The notes beneath the pieces are model-generated. The model saw only the letters and a list, made by a program, of their open reading frames with translations, did no database searches and was not told where the DNA came from. From Strigops habroptila (taxonomy: Eukaryota; Chordata; Aves; Psittaciformes; Psittacidae), in contig NC_044278.2 of the NCBI RefSeq assembly GCF_004027225.2, positions 9,672,001 through 9,736,000 on the forward strand: a DNA stretch of 64,000 nt. Reading direction: 5' to 3'. Both the position numbers and the translations under genes were made by a program. Of this stretch, positions 31,416 to 43,758 are shown piece by piece. The first letter of the stretch is position 1, and each line of letters starts with the position of its first letter.

Positions 31416-34400
31416 GTGAGTGTCTGCCCCGCGGGGCTCGGGGGCCGTCAGCGGTGTTGTCAGCCCGGAGGGGCCCGGCCCGGTGCGGCGGGGAGCGGGG
31501 ATCCGCCGGGCGGCCCCGGCCCCGCTGCAGGTGGTGCGGCGGTGGGAGAAGCGAAGTGAAGCGAAGCTTTGGAGACCGTGTGTGGGGCTGGCGGCCTCCA
31601 AGCTGACTGAAGAACCTTCCATCTCTGGAGACCTTGGAAAGGGTTTGGTTGGGGTTGTCCGCCTATAAATGTAAACTTTGCAGCGCTGGAATGTATTATG
31701 CCTAAAAAATGAAGGGCGGCTCTTTTTCATAGGAGAGACAGCATAAAGAAGAAAAGACTAAATTTCTATGTTTAGAAATGCTCTTTTGCCTTTCAAAGTT
31801 GGGGTGGCTTTTGTTTGGTTTTGGTTTTTTGTTTGGGTTTTTTTGGTGGGGTTTTGTGTGTTTTTTGTTTGATTTTGGGGTTTGGTTTTTGTTTTGTTTT
31901 GGGTGTTTCTTTCTTCCTGTGAGGTTTTTTTTAATATATTAATGAACTAAAAGCTTTTTCTTGAGCATGTTTTCATATAAAGGTGCCCCCGTCTAGGTGT
32001 CTCAGTATGGCGATATTCTGCTTTTTTGGCTTTTTTTGACTCTGTCAAGTCTGTGACTTGCTTTTGGGATGTGACAAGGTTTTTGTATAACGCTGGTATG
32101 CAGTCCTGGAAATAGCACCGTTCAAAGTGTATCTGAATAGATGCCTGCCTTGAAATTGTGATGTGTGTTGTGTTTTAGAAACTGTAGGCTGTGATCTTGT
32201 ATTCCCATTTTTCTCAGTAAGGTTAATAGAGAAGCCTAACTCAGAGCCTATAGGCAACCGTTAGTTTCTTTGGCAGGCTCTGTTACAACTAAAGCTGCAG
32301 TTTCTTGTGTAATATTAGAAAAAACTTAAACCACTTCCATTTAAAAGCTAATATTCTCTCTTTCTACTGTACTGAGTTAGATTTGGCCTCTTTGCTTCCT
32401 TTGCTTTCTCCTCCAGGTGGGGCTGTTCAACTGCTGGGAAGAAATACTCCCTCAATTCTGAGGATGATTAAAGGAATGGATCCAAATACAAGCAGAAGGG
32501 TTTGCATTAAACCCCAGGAAGAAGGTCAACATCAGCCAAAAAGTAAGAGTTTTTGGTAACAATCATGCTACATTGAGGCTCTTCCGTTGTGCTCTAGAAC
32601 AGACTCTTCAACCCCGAAGTAAATATCAGTGTTTAGGAACATCACATGAGCCAAAATGCTTCTGCAGTTGTTCATAGTACAACCAGCTCCAGCTGTTTAT
32701 AAAATTGTGCCTGCCCTGCAGGAGTCAGTCTGAATCATGGGCTTGGTTCATTTGTAAGGCTGGAGTTGGTCAGGTAAAGCTCAGGCCATTAAACATTTTT
32801 TCCCTATGTATGGGACAGTTATGATGCTCTCATCGGACTTCCTGTAAAACAGGCTCCCTTCATGGCCTGCTGATGCTGGACAAAAGGAGCGTACAGGTCT
32901 GAAGCATTTTGCATTTTTCTATGTTAAAAACATAATGCAACTGTACTGGGTAAAACCAAAGGTCTCCTTAGCAGTGTGGTGTCTCCAGTAGTGGCCAGTA
33001 AAGGAGGTCACTTGCATTTTTGTGAAGACTAACAGGAACAGTGAGCAATAGCAAGGATCTAAGGAGGACTATAGGAAGAGGGTAGACATAGTGTTTCAAC
33101 CCTGGACTAGTGTCCCAGAGGTGGCATTTTTGTGTTTAATGGTCCTTAGTGCATTTTTTTTTCCTTCATAAATTTGCCCAGTCTTCTTAAGCAAGATGTA
33201 CTTTTAGCATCCACATTCTCTGAGAAGGAATTCCTCAGCTGAACCATGCTGTGAGAAAACACATAGAATCATGTATTTGTTTTTTGAACCCGATGTGGTT
33301 TTGAACCCGAAGTTCCTTTATTCAGTACCCCTTCCAAAACAGGTCCTGGTTGTTATAACCCACGCTGTTAATGTCACTTAAGATTCTGGTGCCCTCTGTT
33401 GTGCTGAAGGGAGCTTCAATTACAGCTTTTCCAAGTCAAACAGTCTCATTCTATGATACAGTTTCTTGCATGGTAGCCATTCCCTACCTGTGGTCCTTCC
33501 CAGTTTTCTTTGTGCCAGTTCTATTTCAACTGTTTCCGAGATGAGGGATCTGTACTTTACGTGCTTACTGAATTTTACTGAATATTATGCTACAAACTCT
33601 ATGAAACCCTGAGGACTCGCTCCTCAGCAATAATGGTTAGGTTAAGAGTCTGTCCTTTGTGTGTCAACTGGAATTGCTTCCTGTTTACACACATGGGCTT
33701 TCACTGGCCATCTCATTGACTTGGGATTCTGAAGCCCTGCAGCTCTTTGCACGTAGCACTCTTCTTTCTGAATAACTCAGTGCTGTCAGCAAACTGTATG
33801 CACTGCACTTCTTAGATAATTCATGAAGCCACGAGGCAGCACACATCCATTCAGGATACCTCCCACTGTTTAATAAAAAAGCTGTCCATCTTTGCACTTT
33901 GTTTGCTAGATTTTAATGGCATGTTATGCATGGAAACTTTCCGCTATTATGAGTATTTATGTATGTGGAGTTTGAAAAACTGAGCTGAAAATTAAGGGTC
34001 TAATCTCTGCTTATGGTTATCTGTTTGTTTATGCCTCCAGATAAGATAAGATCTTACACTGCCTGGAAAAGTTAACATTCTGTGATGTAATAGTGCAGCA
34101 TATCTGCTTTTCTGTAGCAGTTCCATTTGGTTTATTCTAATTTTTTTAAACTAATGTAATAGGAAAACTATACTATCACAGCAACTTAGGCAGCTTAGGT
34201 GTTGGAGCAAGTTCTGCAAATTTAAAGATACAAATACTGAAGTCTTGGGCAAGATTTGGCTTTCCTTACATGGCCTCAGTTTAATCCCTGTGTACAGGTT
34301 TGTTAATCTGACTCTGATATACTTCTTGTTCCCTAACCAACTCTAGCAGTCAAACTTCTGCGTTGCTCACCCTAACTGGTTTCATTGCAGCTGTGGCAAC

Positions 34401-37400
34401 TCAGCTTCTCTGACTGTTGGTTTTAGTGGTGTTTTGTTTCTGTTTGTGCGTTTTGTTGGGGTTCTTTTAGGTCGGTCTACTTTGAGGGTGCCTGGACACA
34501 AGCCTACAGACTGGGACAAAAGATTTTTGTTGTGGGCAGGCCATTTCAAAAAACCAGAGGATATACCAGAGACTGTCTCGTAAGTGCCAGTTTTGAAGCT
34601 GTAAAAGAGACATTGTCCATGCAGGAATAAGTTACTTGAATGCAACTCTACAATAAAACTTATTCTTAAATGGAATGGGTTTTCACAGCTGAAAAATCTT
34701 ACACTGCTGTGTTTGGTTTATTGTCTTGTACATGAGGTGACCTGAGCAATTCTGTAGTGCTGAGATAATCTATCCCTTTTGATTTCTTTTTTTCTTGAAA
34801 GTATGACCAGCATTTATCACTTGTTTCACTAGAAGAACATCACAATCAGCAAATTCTTACTCTTCTCTCCCAATCCAAAAAGCTTTTTGCAAACATTAGT
34901 GAGGTTTTTCTAGTGTTTTTCTTCATACGTCAGTCTCCCCTTGTGCAAAGCTTTCATGATATAGCTATAAAATAACTGAAATTCGTTTAAAATCTTTATT
35001 AATGAACATCTAGAGTGCATGGGCCAGCTTTGTTCACTCTTGGAATTTAAACTAACAAACAGTGGAAAGGCTCCCTAACAAAAAAATATGTATAGTCAAA
35101 ATTTCTCTGTTGCTGGTGGAGCTGTGTCAATGCTTTGCCCTGTGTGAGAAGTAGAAAATAAACCTGGATGCTCTAGTCTGCCTATCTAAAATGAAGATCA
35201 AACTTAACAACGGGCAATTAGTAGTTTAAAAAGTATTCCTGGTGGTAGTACAGTTACCTTTTAAAACATGCTTGTAATGCTTTTAAATATACAGTAAATC
35301 TTCTACTACTTGGGGAAGCAAACAGCACAGCTGCCCTCTAAAGATACTCTATTTGTTTGGATGCACCGTATAGGAATTGAAAATCTACCCATATGTCCAA
35401 GTTTTTTTGTAAGTGTATCACAATGGATAAATATTGTTAAAAATGAATCCTTCCATTTTGTATTGAGTCACTTTTCTTACAATTACATTTGAAATACATA
35501 AAGGCATAAATTACTACAACTTATTCTATTGCCTGTTCATCTGGTTTTTCCCACCAAAGACTTGTTATGAGGGTTTTTAAGAAAACAGAGTGATTGAAAG
35601 TCCTTTCAATGGCTTCTTGAAAGGACAAACCAACTTCTGATAAAAGCTGACCATTTTTGCGAGTGCATAGGGAATTCTTGTTTTCCTTTAGGCAAATAGT
35701 TCAGCCAAAGCTGAGGAGACAACTGAGAACTAGAAAAGCACAAAAGCTTTCTTTCCCATTCTGAGCTAAGGGTGGATTGTAAAGGCTTGTGATAGAACTT
35801 GGGAATCTTGCAAGAAATAACTCGTTTATTAAACAAATGTTAACCTTAGCCACTGAATTGATTTAAAATGCAAATTGTGTTCAGATAACTACCTTTTCCT
35901 CTTGTATATTCTAACACATCTAAGGTACTTCAAAAAGTAACTAAGAAAGCTTTTAAATCCTACTTCTGCGCATTTCAGCTTCATTGCATCCTGTTCCTGA
36001 TTTGTTCATGGCAGATTATTAGCAAAAATCAGCACAGAAGCTAAATTTAACTTAAATTTAATTTAAGTTTCATGGTAGATGCTCATGTTCCCTGTCATCA
36101 GAAATCTTGTATCAGTACTTTGGAGCAATGATCAAATCATTCTTGCTCTCCTCTTCAAAAACAAGAACAAAACTCTCTCCAGTTCTCAGGTTCTCTGTGA
36201 TTTACCATGTTAAACTATCATGGATCCTTCAGTAGCTTTTTTCCTTCAAGTATAAGGGTCAAAATGTAAAATATTCCATATTCACTCATGTTAGTTTTGG
36301 TGGATAGTTACCTAGTTTGATGCATTTATTCTTTTATCACATTATGTTGATGCTTTTCTACTCATCTGTAATTTCACAGTATGCTAAATTTAATCAGTGA
36401 GAACATTAGACCTCCTTGAGAAGGGAGTCAACTGCTCTAAACTCTGCAAGGAGAATTAAATATATAAGGTATAGGTCTTTGGTTATTGTGGAGAGCACAT
36501 CTAAAAGCTTTATGCTTCATTGGCCCTTCTTGCATTGGTATTTCTAAGAGGAACTTTAAATTTGCTGTAACTGAGCCACCATTTGGGTAAAATTATCTTT
36601 AGAGTTTAACCCAACTTAACTGATTTTTTTAACTCATCACATGTACATTTGAAGGCTTTAATAACTGAAACTCTTCTTGTGGAAGGTTTCTGGTTTTTAA
36701 AAAGCAGACTAGGCAACAGGTTTCCCAAAGTAGTAGTATAGCTAGTGGTGTGGCTATTAATCCCCCTGAAATAAAAAGATTTAAAGGAATCCAAAGCTGC
36801 TGTTGGAAGGCTTTCAGTCCTCCATGCCTCCTTAGTTCCTTAGGAAAACACATTACCTTCAGACTCTTTATTCTAGCAGGAGGGAAGTGGTAACCCCTGG
36901 TCTTTTCCCAAGTCCTATTCCATTTCTCAGGAGTGTTTCATTTGGCAGCCAGTGTGTATCTGTAGTAGTATCAAATCCTGTAGTGGAGGAAGCCTTCTTG
37001 CTGGAAAACAGACTACATCATAAATAAAACCATTCTGAAGCTCAGGCTTATTAAGCTGTGATAATGCCTCCCCCTGCCTAAGATGCTCCAACTGCTAAAC
37101 ACTGTATTTTATTCCTGCTGACAAATGTTTTTTACCCTGCTTCTGCTATTGAGGGAAAATGCATGTTTTACAATGTTAAATACAGCACAGTCCTAATACG
37201 GGTGCAGTGCTCGCTGGCTTTGCTGATCCTGGAATGTGGTAGTGAGCAGAGAGGGACCTAACATTGAGAAAAACATCATATAGTAAAACCATCCCTCTCT
37301 CTTTCCTGTCCTCTCCATAGTGAATATGCATACTTAAATACTGCAGCCTTTCTCCTTTTCCACATCACTTGGCTGCAATGCAAAGCAATATTGTCTCTTA

Positions 37401-39432
37401 ACAAATAACCATTAGCCAAAGGACTTATTTGTGTCTCTGGTAATGAGTGAGTCTGTTCTTTTATTTCTTGAGGATTGATACAATCAGAGCAGCAAAGACC
37501 ACACTGCGTGTGAAATTCAGCTATGTGATGATTGCCTTGACAATAGTGGGATGCATAATCATGGTGATTAGAGGGAAGCAGGTAAGCACAATTTTTGGCT
37601 GGTGAGTGCAAATCAGCCTTTACATAAACTCCTCAGTTTCCCCTATGGATTGTTAGCACTGTTTTGGTTTGGGGTTTGTTGGTTTAATTCTATCACTGAG
37701 CAAAACTAAGTCCTCCCCGTTCCCCAGAAGTGACCCTCATCGATTAAGTCCCAAGTCACAAAAGGATGATGTCACTGCTAAGACTGCATATGCTTCCTTT
37801 AAAGGGAGGGAAAAAGAGAGTCTGTTTTTCTCAGTGCTTGTGCTGTTTTAACTCCTTGATTTTCCTGATGGGCTGCAAGAGGTCAAAAGGAAAGAGCACC
37901 TTCTGTTGTGAGGATCTGGTGGGCAGGTAAATGCTCCTTGGGCCAGTGAGGTCCATACAGTGACTGTATGGACCTATTACAAATGCCTGCCTACACACTG
38001 CAACACTCGTAGAATCAATACAATGGAAATAGCAAATGAGTATGTTTCTCCACAGACAGACATGAGAACTCTCAGAAGTATTTTTAAACAGTGAAGAGAT
38101 GGTCAGTAATTCTGTGCCCTTTAATTGCATCAGAAAATAGTTTTACTTTAGTGTGGATGGAACAAGTTTTCTCAGATTGTTAATGTTTGTTGAATTGGAA
38201 CACTCCTTCATAGAAAAGCTCCCAAATACTGTAGGTGCTTTAGAAAAAGCTTCATAGAAAAGGTCCCAAATCCTTCACTTGCACAGAATCTGGCAAGGTA
38301 TCCAAGTTCAACATGTGGCAGAACTAGGTCTGTGATTTAATTTGCATCATATGAAGAGAGTGAGTATAAAGGCTAAGATTCCACGTGCAGCAAAGGCTAG
38401 TCATGCTTTAAGTTTATGTGTTTTTCAACACAGTTGGTGAACTATTACCTTTAAGGTATTTCTGTAAAGAAGCAAGGAACGTTTTTTGTGCACTGAAGCC
38501 AAGCTAAAGCTTCTCAGTAGCATTAGAATTCAAGTCAAGGAATGTGAATATAATCTGTGCATCTTATTGTCAAGTTACTTTGGATAAAAAGCACAGTGGT
38601 AACATTAACAGAGTCCACTACATTATTTTACACATGACTGAAAGCAGAAACCCCTCAACTTAAAGCATCAACATGGGCAGAACCTTAGTTGTGTGCTGCC
38701 TTTCTCTGAGGCAGTTCTGATGACAATGTTGATTTTCTTTCTATAGACTACCAAGTGCTATAGAGAAACCTTAAAACTAGCAAGAAGCCTCTCAAACCCA
38801 GCACTGTGAGCTACTGAAGTGTCAGATGACACTTCTGTCAGCATTTGCCTATCAAAGTGAAAAGGATGCAACGCTCTGAAACGAAAACAGTGGAAAGGTT
38901 TTTTACCATAAGAGACTGAACACTGACAATTCCCAGAATATTTTCCTCTTATACTGGGGTAGTATGAATGCAAACACCGGAAAGAGAGGAGGACAGCTGC
39001 TCTGGGATCCTTGTTTTCACAGCAGCAGGAATCTATTATGTTTCATTTTTTATTTGTTTCCAGTACCTCTGACTTCTGAAGGCCAGGGATTAGTATTAAA
39101 TACTGACCATATATATTCTAGTGCCTTAACAAAAGAGCTTAATTTATTCCTAGAGAAGTAATGAGTTTAAGCCAAAACAGTCTCTGGATATTTTATTTTA
39201 ACCCTTTCTCACCTGGCATTAAAGCTGAACTGTGCCTTGAAAAGGATAGGACAGATATTGTGTGAACTGTTGATTCAAGTTTCCTATCTGTGGTCCTTCA
39301 GGTGATACCTGCTCTTGCTTTGTCATTATGTTGTAGGCTGTAAAAAGGCATGAAACTCTTACAAGCGTAAACTTGGAAAAGAAAGCACAATGGAGAGAGG
39401 AAGCTGCTCAGAGCACATCTGCTAAACCTTAG
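31400..39432 (+). CDS. FAM162A: FAM162A (HGTD-P), mitochondrial membrane protein, five exons
   Basis: Exons 31400-31415, 32417-32542, 34471-34579, 37473-37581 and 39337-39432 give 151 residues (human 154). The N-terminus is diverged, basic and poor in acids up to residue 25, fitting a mitochondrial targeting region. From about residue 54 homology is clear: VPGHKPTDWDKRFLLWAGHF (54-73), EDIPETVS (77-84), then one membrane segment at about 100-117 (SYVMIALTIVGCIIMVIR) and the HETLTSVNLEKKAQWREEAA tail. Exon phases are 1, 1, 2 and 0. In mammals it is a HIF-1 target that can promote mitochondrial permeability and hypoxic cell death. An ACGTG core lies 70 bp upstream. FAM162B is the paralogue; synteny with MIX23 and KPNA1 makes FAM162A the better call. 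Confidence 0.95.
31416..32416 (+). other. FAM162A: FAM162A intron 1, with G/T-rich tract
   Basis: GTGAGT..CTCCTCCAG intron. At 31800-31930 the plus strand is a T/G-only run (TTTTGG, TTTGGGG and GTTTT units). Confidence 0.85.
32417..32542 (+). CDS. FAM162A: FAM162A exon 2
   Basis: Acceptor TTTCTCCTCCAG, 126 nt encoding GGAVQLLGRNTPSILRMIKG.. to QHQPK, donor GTAAGA. This is the poorly conserved N-terminal region; the call rests on splice sites, phase and position. Confidence 0.85.
32938..33440 (+). mobile_element. Ancient CR1/L3-group LINE relic (tentative)
   Basis: Diverged blocks 'TACTGGGTAAAACCAAAGGT', 'AGTGGCCAGTAAAGGAGGT', 'GTTTAATGGTCC', 'TCATAAATTTGCCCAGTC' and 'GAAGGAATTCCTCAGCTGAA' occur in the order of an old amniote LINE 3' region as I remember it. 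Divergence is high, so the boundaries and family are uncertain. In FAM162A intron 2. Confidence 0.4.
34471..34579 (+). CDS. FAM162A: FAM162A exon 3
   Basis: Acceptor GGTTCTTTTAG, 109 nt encoding RSTLRVPGHKPTDWDKRFLL.. through IPETVS, donor GTAAGT. It contains the signature HKPTDW motif. Confidence 0.96.
34580..37472 (+). other. FAM162A: FAM162A intron 3
   Basis: 2.9-kb intron. I found no transposon or RNA gene in it; an imperfect A/T palindrome lies at about 36049-36069. Confidence 0.8.
37473..37581 (+). CDS. FAM162A: FAM162A exon 4 (transmembrane segment)
   Basis: Acceptor TTTTATTTCTTGAG, 109 nt encoding IDTIRAAKTTLRVKFSYVMI.. to IRGKQ, donor GTAAGC. It carries the single hydrophobic helix. 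Confidence 0.95.
37582..39336 (+). other. FAM162A: FAM162A intron 4
   Basis: 1.75-kb intron. It contains the 27-nt inverted repeat at 37949-37975 and a short diverged direct duplication (CATAGAAAAG..TCCCAAAT) at about 38210-38272. Nothing else was recognised. Confidence 0.8.
37949..37975. repeat. Inverted repeat, 13-bp arms
   Basis: AGGTCCATACAGT and ACTGTATGGACCT are exact reverse complements separated by one base. It would form a hairpin in the FAM162A pre-mRNA. Confidence 0.85.
39337..39432 (+). CDS. FAM162A: FAM162A exon 5 (terminal)
   Basis: Acceptor TTATGTTGTAG, then AVKRHETLTSVNLEKKAQWR.. and TAG at 39430-39432. The HETLTS-NLEKKA core matches human closely. Confidence 0.95.
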   Translation, partial: AVKRHETLTSVNLEKKAQWREEAAQSTSAKP

Positions 39433-42400
39433 AGGAGGAAATGAAGAGACCATGTACTGGGGAAGAAAAGCCGAGTCCCTCTTGGCACTGGAAGAATATA
39501 GTCATATCGTTTGTGTATGTTAGTTCTGTACTCTCATGTTCAAGAAAATGCATACATTATCCTGTACTCATTAAAAGCAGAAATACTTTTCCTAACAACC
39601 TCCCATTGCCTCCAAACTCTCTTCTTCATGGTTAGTGGGACAGGACAAGTGAACAAACTGGACAGTTAGTTGTTTCCCACATGTGCTGTGCACTCTTACC
39701 ACTTATGAGAAGATAACTGGGACAGAAAAGGACAGCCCGTTCGGTTTCCACTTGTGCATCCATACTTGTAAAAATGAAATAACCTTCAGTGGGCAGTCAT
39801 CAACTCTGACTCCCTATTTCAGGTGCCCTGAGGAAGAATAGTGCTAGATATATTCTATACTGTTACTGGGTGCTTCAAATATTCCATGTGTTCCTCTTTG
39901 TGCAAGAGAGAACAATTATTTGGGAAGCCCTTTAGTCAAGAATTGTATGACCTGCATCAACATCATCAAAATGACCATAAGTTATTAGAAAGTCTGCTTA
40001 CCTGCTCTAGGTCCAGTATATTCAGGCTGCATTTGTTTAAGTGAAGGATTACTTTTTGTGAAGAACTGCTTCCTTTGATAAAAAGAGGAGGGAGATTGAT
40101 AGTGAAATGGCATTCCAGAGAACCAGTGTGTTACAGATGACAACCTTTTACACCAGAGCTGGTAGCGAGGGAGAATGTCCAAGCAAAGGCAACAGAGATA
40201 ACTATTTTTTAGGAATACGGAGCAACAGCTTCAACCAGTGCTATCAGATTTACTATTCAGAGGCACATGAGTATGAGAAAGTCAGTCAGGCACTCCTGCT
40301 CTCTGCTGCAAAGCAGTTTTTTGCCAAACCTCATTTAGATTTATTTGCATTTTTTCCCCTCTAAATCATGATCTGTGCTTTCATAGTAGCCCACTTAAAG
40401 ATCATCTGCCTCAAGTTCTGGAAGCAGCAGACCCAGCAATATCTGCAACAAGCAACTCCCAAGAGCCACACACTGTTCATGCTCAACAGCCTGCAGCAAC
40501 TGGAGACAGTATTTTTCTTCCTCCTTTCAGTTCATTTGCAGGGAAATGTAGATTGGAAGCATCGAGGCTGCTTTAAACTATGTTATTTCCCAGGACTGCC
40601 TGCTAACTGGTTGTGGGGACCCCAGAAACAGAAGAGGCATTTGTATCAGTTTGAAAGATTGAGTTTGTGAACTTCTGGATAGTGGGAGGCAGATTATTTT
40701 TCTTGAAACCTTCTCCTGATCCTGGTTTTTTGGGTTGCCTTTTTTTTTGTTGTTGTTGTACTACTGAAAATTAGCACTATTGCTAAATAAATTAAAAGCC
40801 CTACAAAAACGCAGGATAAATCTTGTCTTTACACCTGGAAAAGAGAAGCAATAATGCAGTTCTCCCTAGTACTTTGCCCTTCACTTGTTCTAGAATTAGA
40901 AAATACCTGCTGCAGTCCATCTTTCTATGAATTGCTTTTCTGGGTACCACTCACACTGACAAGAGGCAACTACTCAAACAAGCTGTGCAGTCATTCCACC
41001 ACAGAAGTTACAACCTTCAGGTGATGCCATGTAGAACCTGTCATCAGGTTCTCTGTAAGGCAATTGCCTCAAGCAGAGCAGGCTTTCAGAGGTTTGTCTG
41101 CTCATTTAGCACTGAATGCAAGTCACACTTAATTCCACTGCAGGTATGTGAACAGATCTTCCACGAGAGCTCTGGTTCTTTTTGCTACAGCAGTAGGCAC
41201 ACAGGTGGGAACCAAATATATCTTCCCATATTGTGTGCCTGTGCTCATGTATGTACTAAATGAGACCAAAAAGCACATGCACTTCAGACAGTATTTCAGG
41301 CTACCTTGGAGTGAAACCTGTGATTTGATTTAGGCTTGGTGATGGCAGAGCTTAAAACCATGCATCTCAAAACTATCCATCTCAAAAGCACCTGCCAGTG
41401 TACTCTCTAAGCAGAACTGGTAGGTACCTCATCTGCTTTTGGAAATAGAACTGTTTGGACTCATCCAGCTGGTAAAGTATTTCAAATAAGAATTATGTAA
41501 AATACCTCTTAGAAAGCAACACCTCAGAGCAGCAGTGGGCACCAGGCTTTCATTTTACTTAAATTCCTCTAAACTTTATGCTGTTTACTCAAAAATTGGA
41601 ACTCCAGTCCAGTGGTTTGACAAAAGCTCTGTGGAGAAGTCATATATCCTTCCCTTCTAGCAACTCTGGTATCTCCACCATTTCGGTATCTACTATAAAG
41701 ACTGTGCATCACCGCATACCTTTGTGTTTTCTTTCAGCTTCCACGTATGCTGCAGAGGCTCAAATAACAGCCTGAGCCATTGGACTTCCTGCTGTCTCCA
41801 GCTCACTCCCAGCCACTGCAGTATTTTCTTTGCAAGTAGTTGGGTACTAGAAAAATGATGTAAATCGTTCTCAGAGAGGCAATGAAAGAAACCACCTCTT
41901 TACTAGTGTGATGGCTTCCAAGAAAGCACTTCTAAACAGACAATGGTTTAAAAACCAGCACACGCTTCTGGCCTGTGCAGCCAGTCTAGCTATCTGGAAC
42001 ACTTCTTAATACACCTCGTATCGCCTGATTTAACTCATAGTTTTAGCCTACACCCTTTTAACAGTGCCTGATGGAGAGGAACATACTAAGCCCTTAAAAC
42101 AGGGCTCCCCTTTGACTTGGGGAGAGAAGAATACAAGAACTCCAGCAGCTCCCTGGCCTACCCTGTACACACAAGACCACGCTGCCTCCTACTTACACAC
42201 AAAATTCAGAACACAGTGGGACCTTCACAAAGTGGAAGCTAGAGGCGTTAGAGTTCCTGTTTGAGCAGCCAGCACATCCTTTAGGAAAGCAAATACTGGT
42301 TTCAATGTTTCTAGCAGGGGACATAACCCTTGTGTCAGTTTAAGAGTGCCTCGTTTCTCCATATGAACAGAACTTGCCACCTTTTTACAGTCCTTGCTGT

Positions 42401-43332
42401 TCCCAATTTCTTAGCACCCCTTTTTGACTGACAGCAACGACAAGAGTGTTCCTGTAAAGTTTCACCGATGCCATTATAAACTTAATATCAATTCCCCACT
42501 TCCACTAAAGATTTATTTTTGTACCTGTGAGCGTTACAGTAGCCACACAGCAACATGTTAGGAAGTAGTGTTCCAGCGATGATGTAGAATGATGCTCACA
42601 CTTTCAGCAGCACTTCTGCAAAACGAGGTCCTTCACCTGTGGCCTGAATGTTATTTATTAGATGGGTAACGTTATGCTACACATTTGGCTCTATTAAAAT
42701 GCAAATAGGTTACTTGCCCTTGGCATACCAAGTAATTCTGATCAGTCTGTATCAGTGAGCTACTGCTGTTCCTTTCATCATTCACAAGTCTGCTCTCCCT
42801 AGAATTTACAACCTTTGTTAGAAGTGGATTTTGTTTCTTTTCAACCTATTAATAAGGCTAAGTAAAGCAAGGCCAAGACCTGGTTGCTAGAAGATCCCGA
42901 TGGAAATACACTGAATTAAGCAGCATTTAAAATTCAACTGAGACCTATGAATTAGCCACATTTTAATCCATTTAATGTGTGCCATGTTGATTTTTGTATT
43001 GTTTTAGTTTTCAGTCAAAATATTATGCATTACCAGTCAAATGCCTTACACAGTCTAGGTATATATGACAACAAGATTACCTGTGTCAACCAGGCCTGTC
43101 ACTTCAAACAAACATACCAAGTTTAAAGATTTATACTTATCTGCTCTGAATTCACATATCCACAGCAAAAGTAACAAACACTGGCCAGGCTCCTTACACA
43201 GGAAGGCACACCATTCAGCTTCAATGGACTCTCTTTTAATTCACTCATTTAGAGGCAATTGTCATTATTTTCTTGGGGGGCAGGGGAGGAAAACGCCAAT
43301 GCACCACATCGTTTTCACTAGCCTGGAAAACA

Positions 43333-43490
43333 CTTATATATATATAGATATATAGATATGTGTATATATATACACACATATGCATGTGTGTACATATATA
43401 CGTGTGTGTGTATATATGTATATATACACACTAGTGTATATATACACAGAATATACATATATGAATATACAGAATATATGCACACACACT
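43333..43490. repeat. Compound TA/CA/TATG microsatellite
   Basis: Alternating purine-pyrimidine runs of TATATA, TGTGTG and CACACA with ATAG interruptions over about 160 bp. Probably within the KPNA1 3' UTR or just beyond it. Confidence 0.9.
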
Positions 43491-43736
43491 TTGCTCAGAT
43501 TTGTTTACAAAATATGTAGCATTTTTATACCATCCAATAAGAGGTACATGATTTTAAACAAATCTTATAGAAATGACATGTTATTGGAAATTTACACGTA
43601 AAAAAATCCAGCACAAAAAAATCCAAAAGCTAAAACAAGGTTTTGCTACTAATCAGTGCTTCTATCACCCTTCAAGAAAAGAGAAACACAGTTATTTGTA
43701 TGTGATGTAAAGGCAACATTGAGGGGTTTTTTTGCT

Positions 43737-43758
43737 CTTTTTTTTTTTTTTTTTTTTT
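43737..43758. repeat. Poly-T run (poly-A on the minus strand)
   Basis: An uninterrupted run of about 22 T, following a shorter T run. On the KPNA1 strand it reads as an A-rich stretch. Confidence 0.85.
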
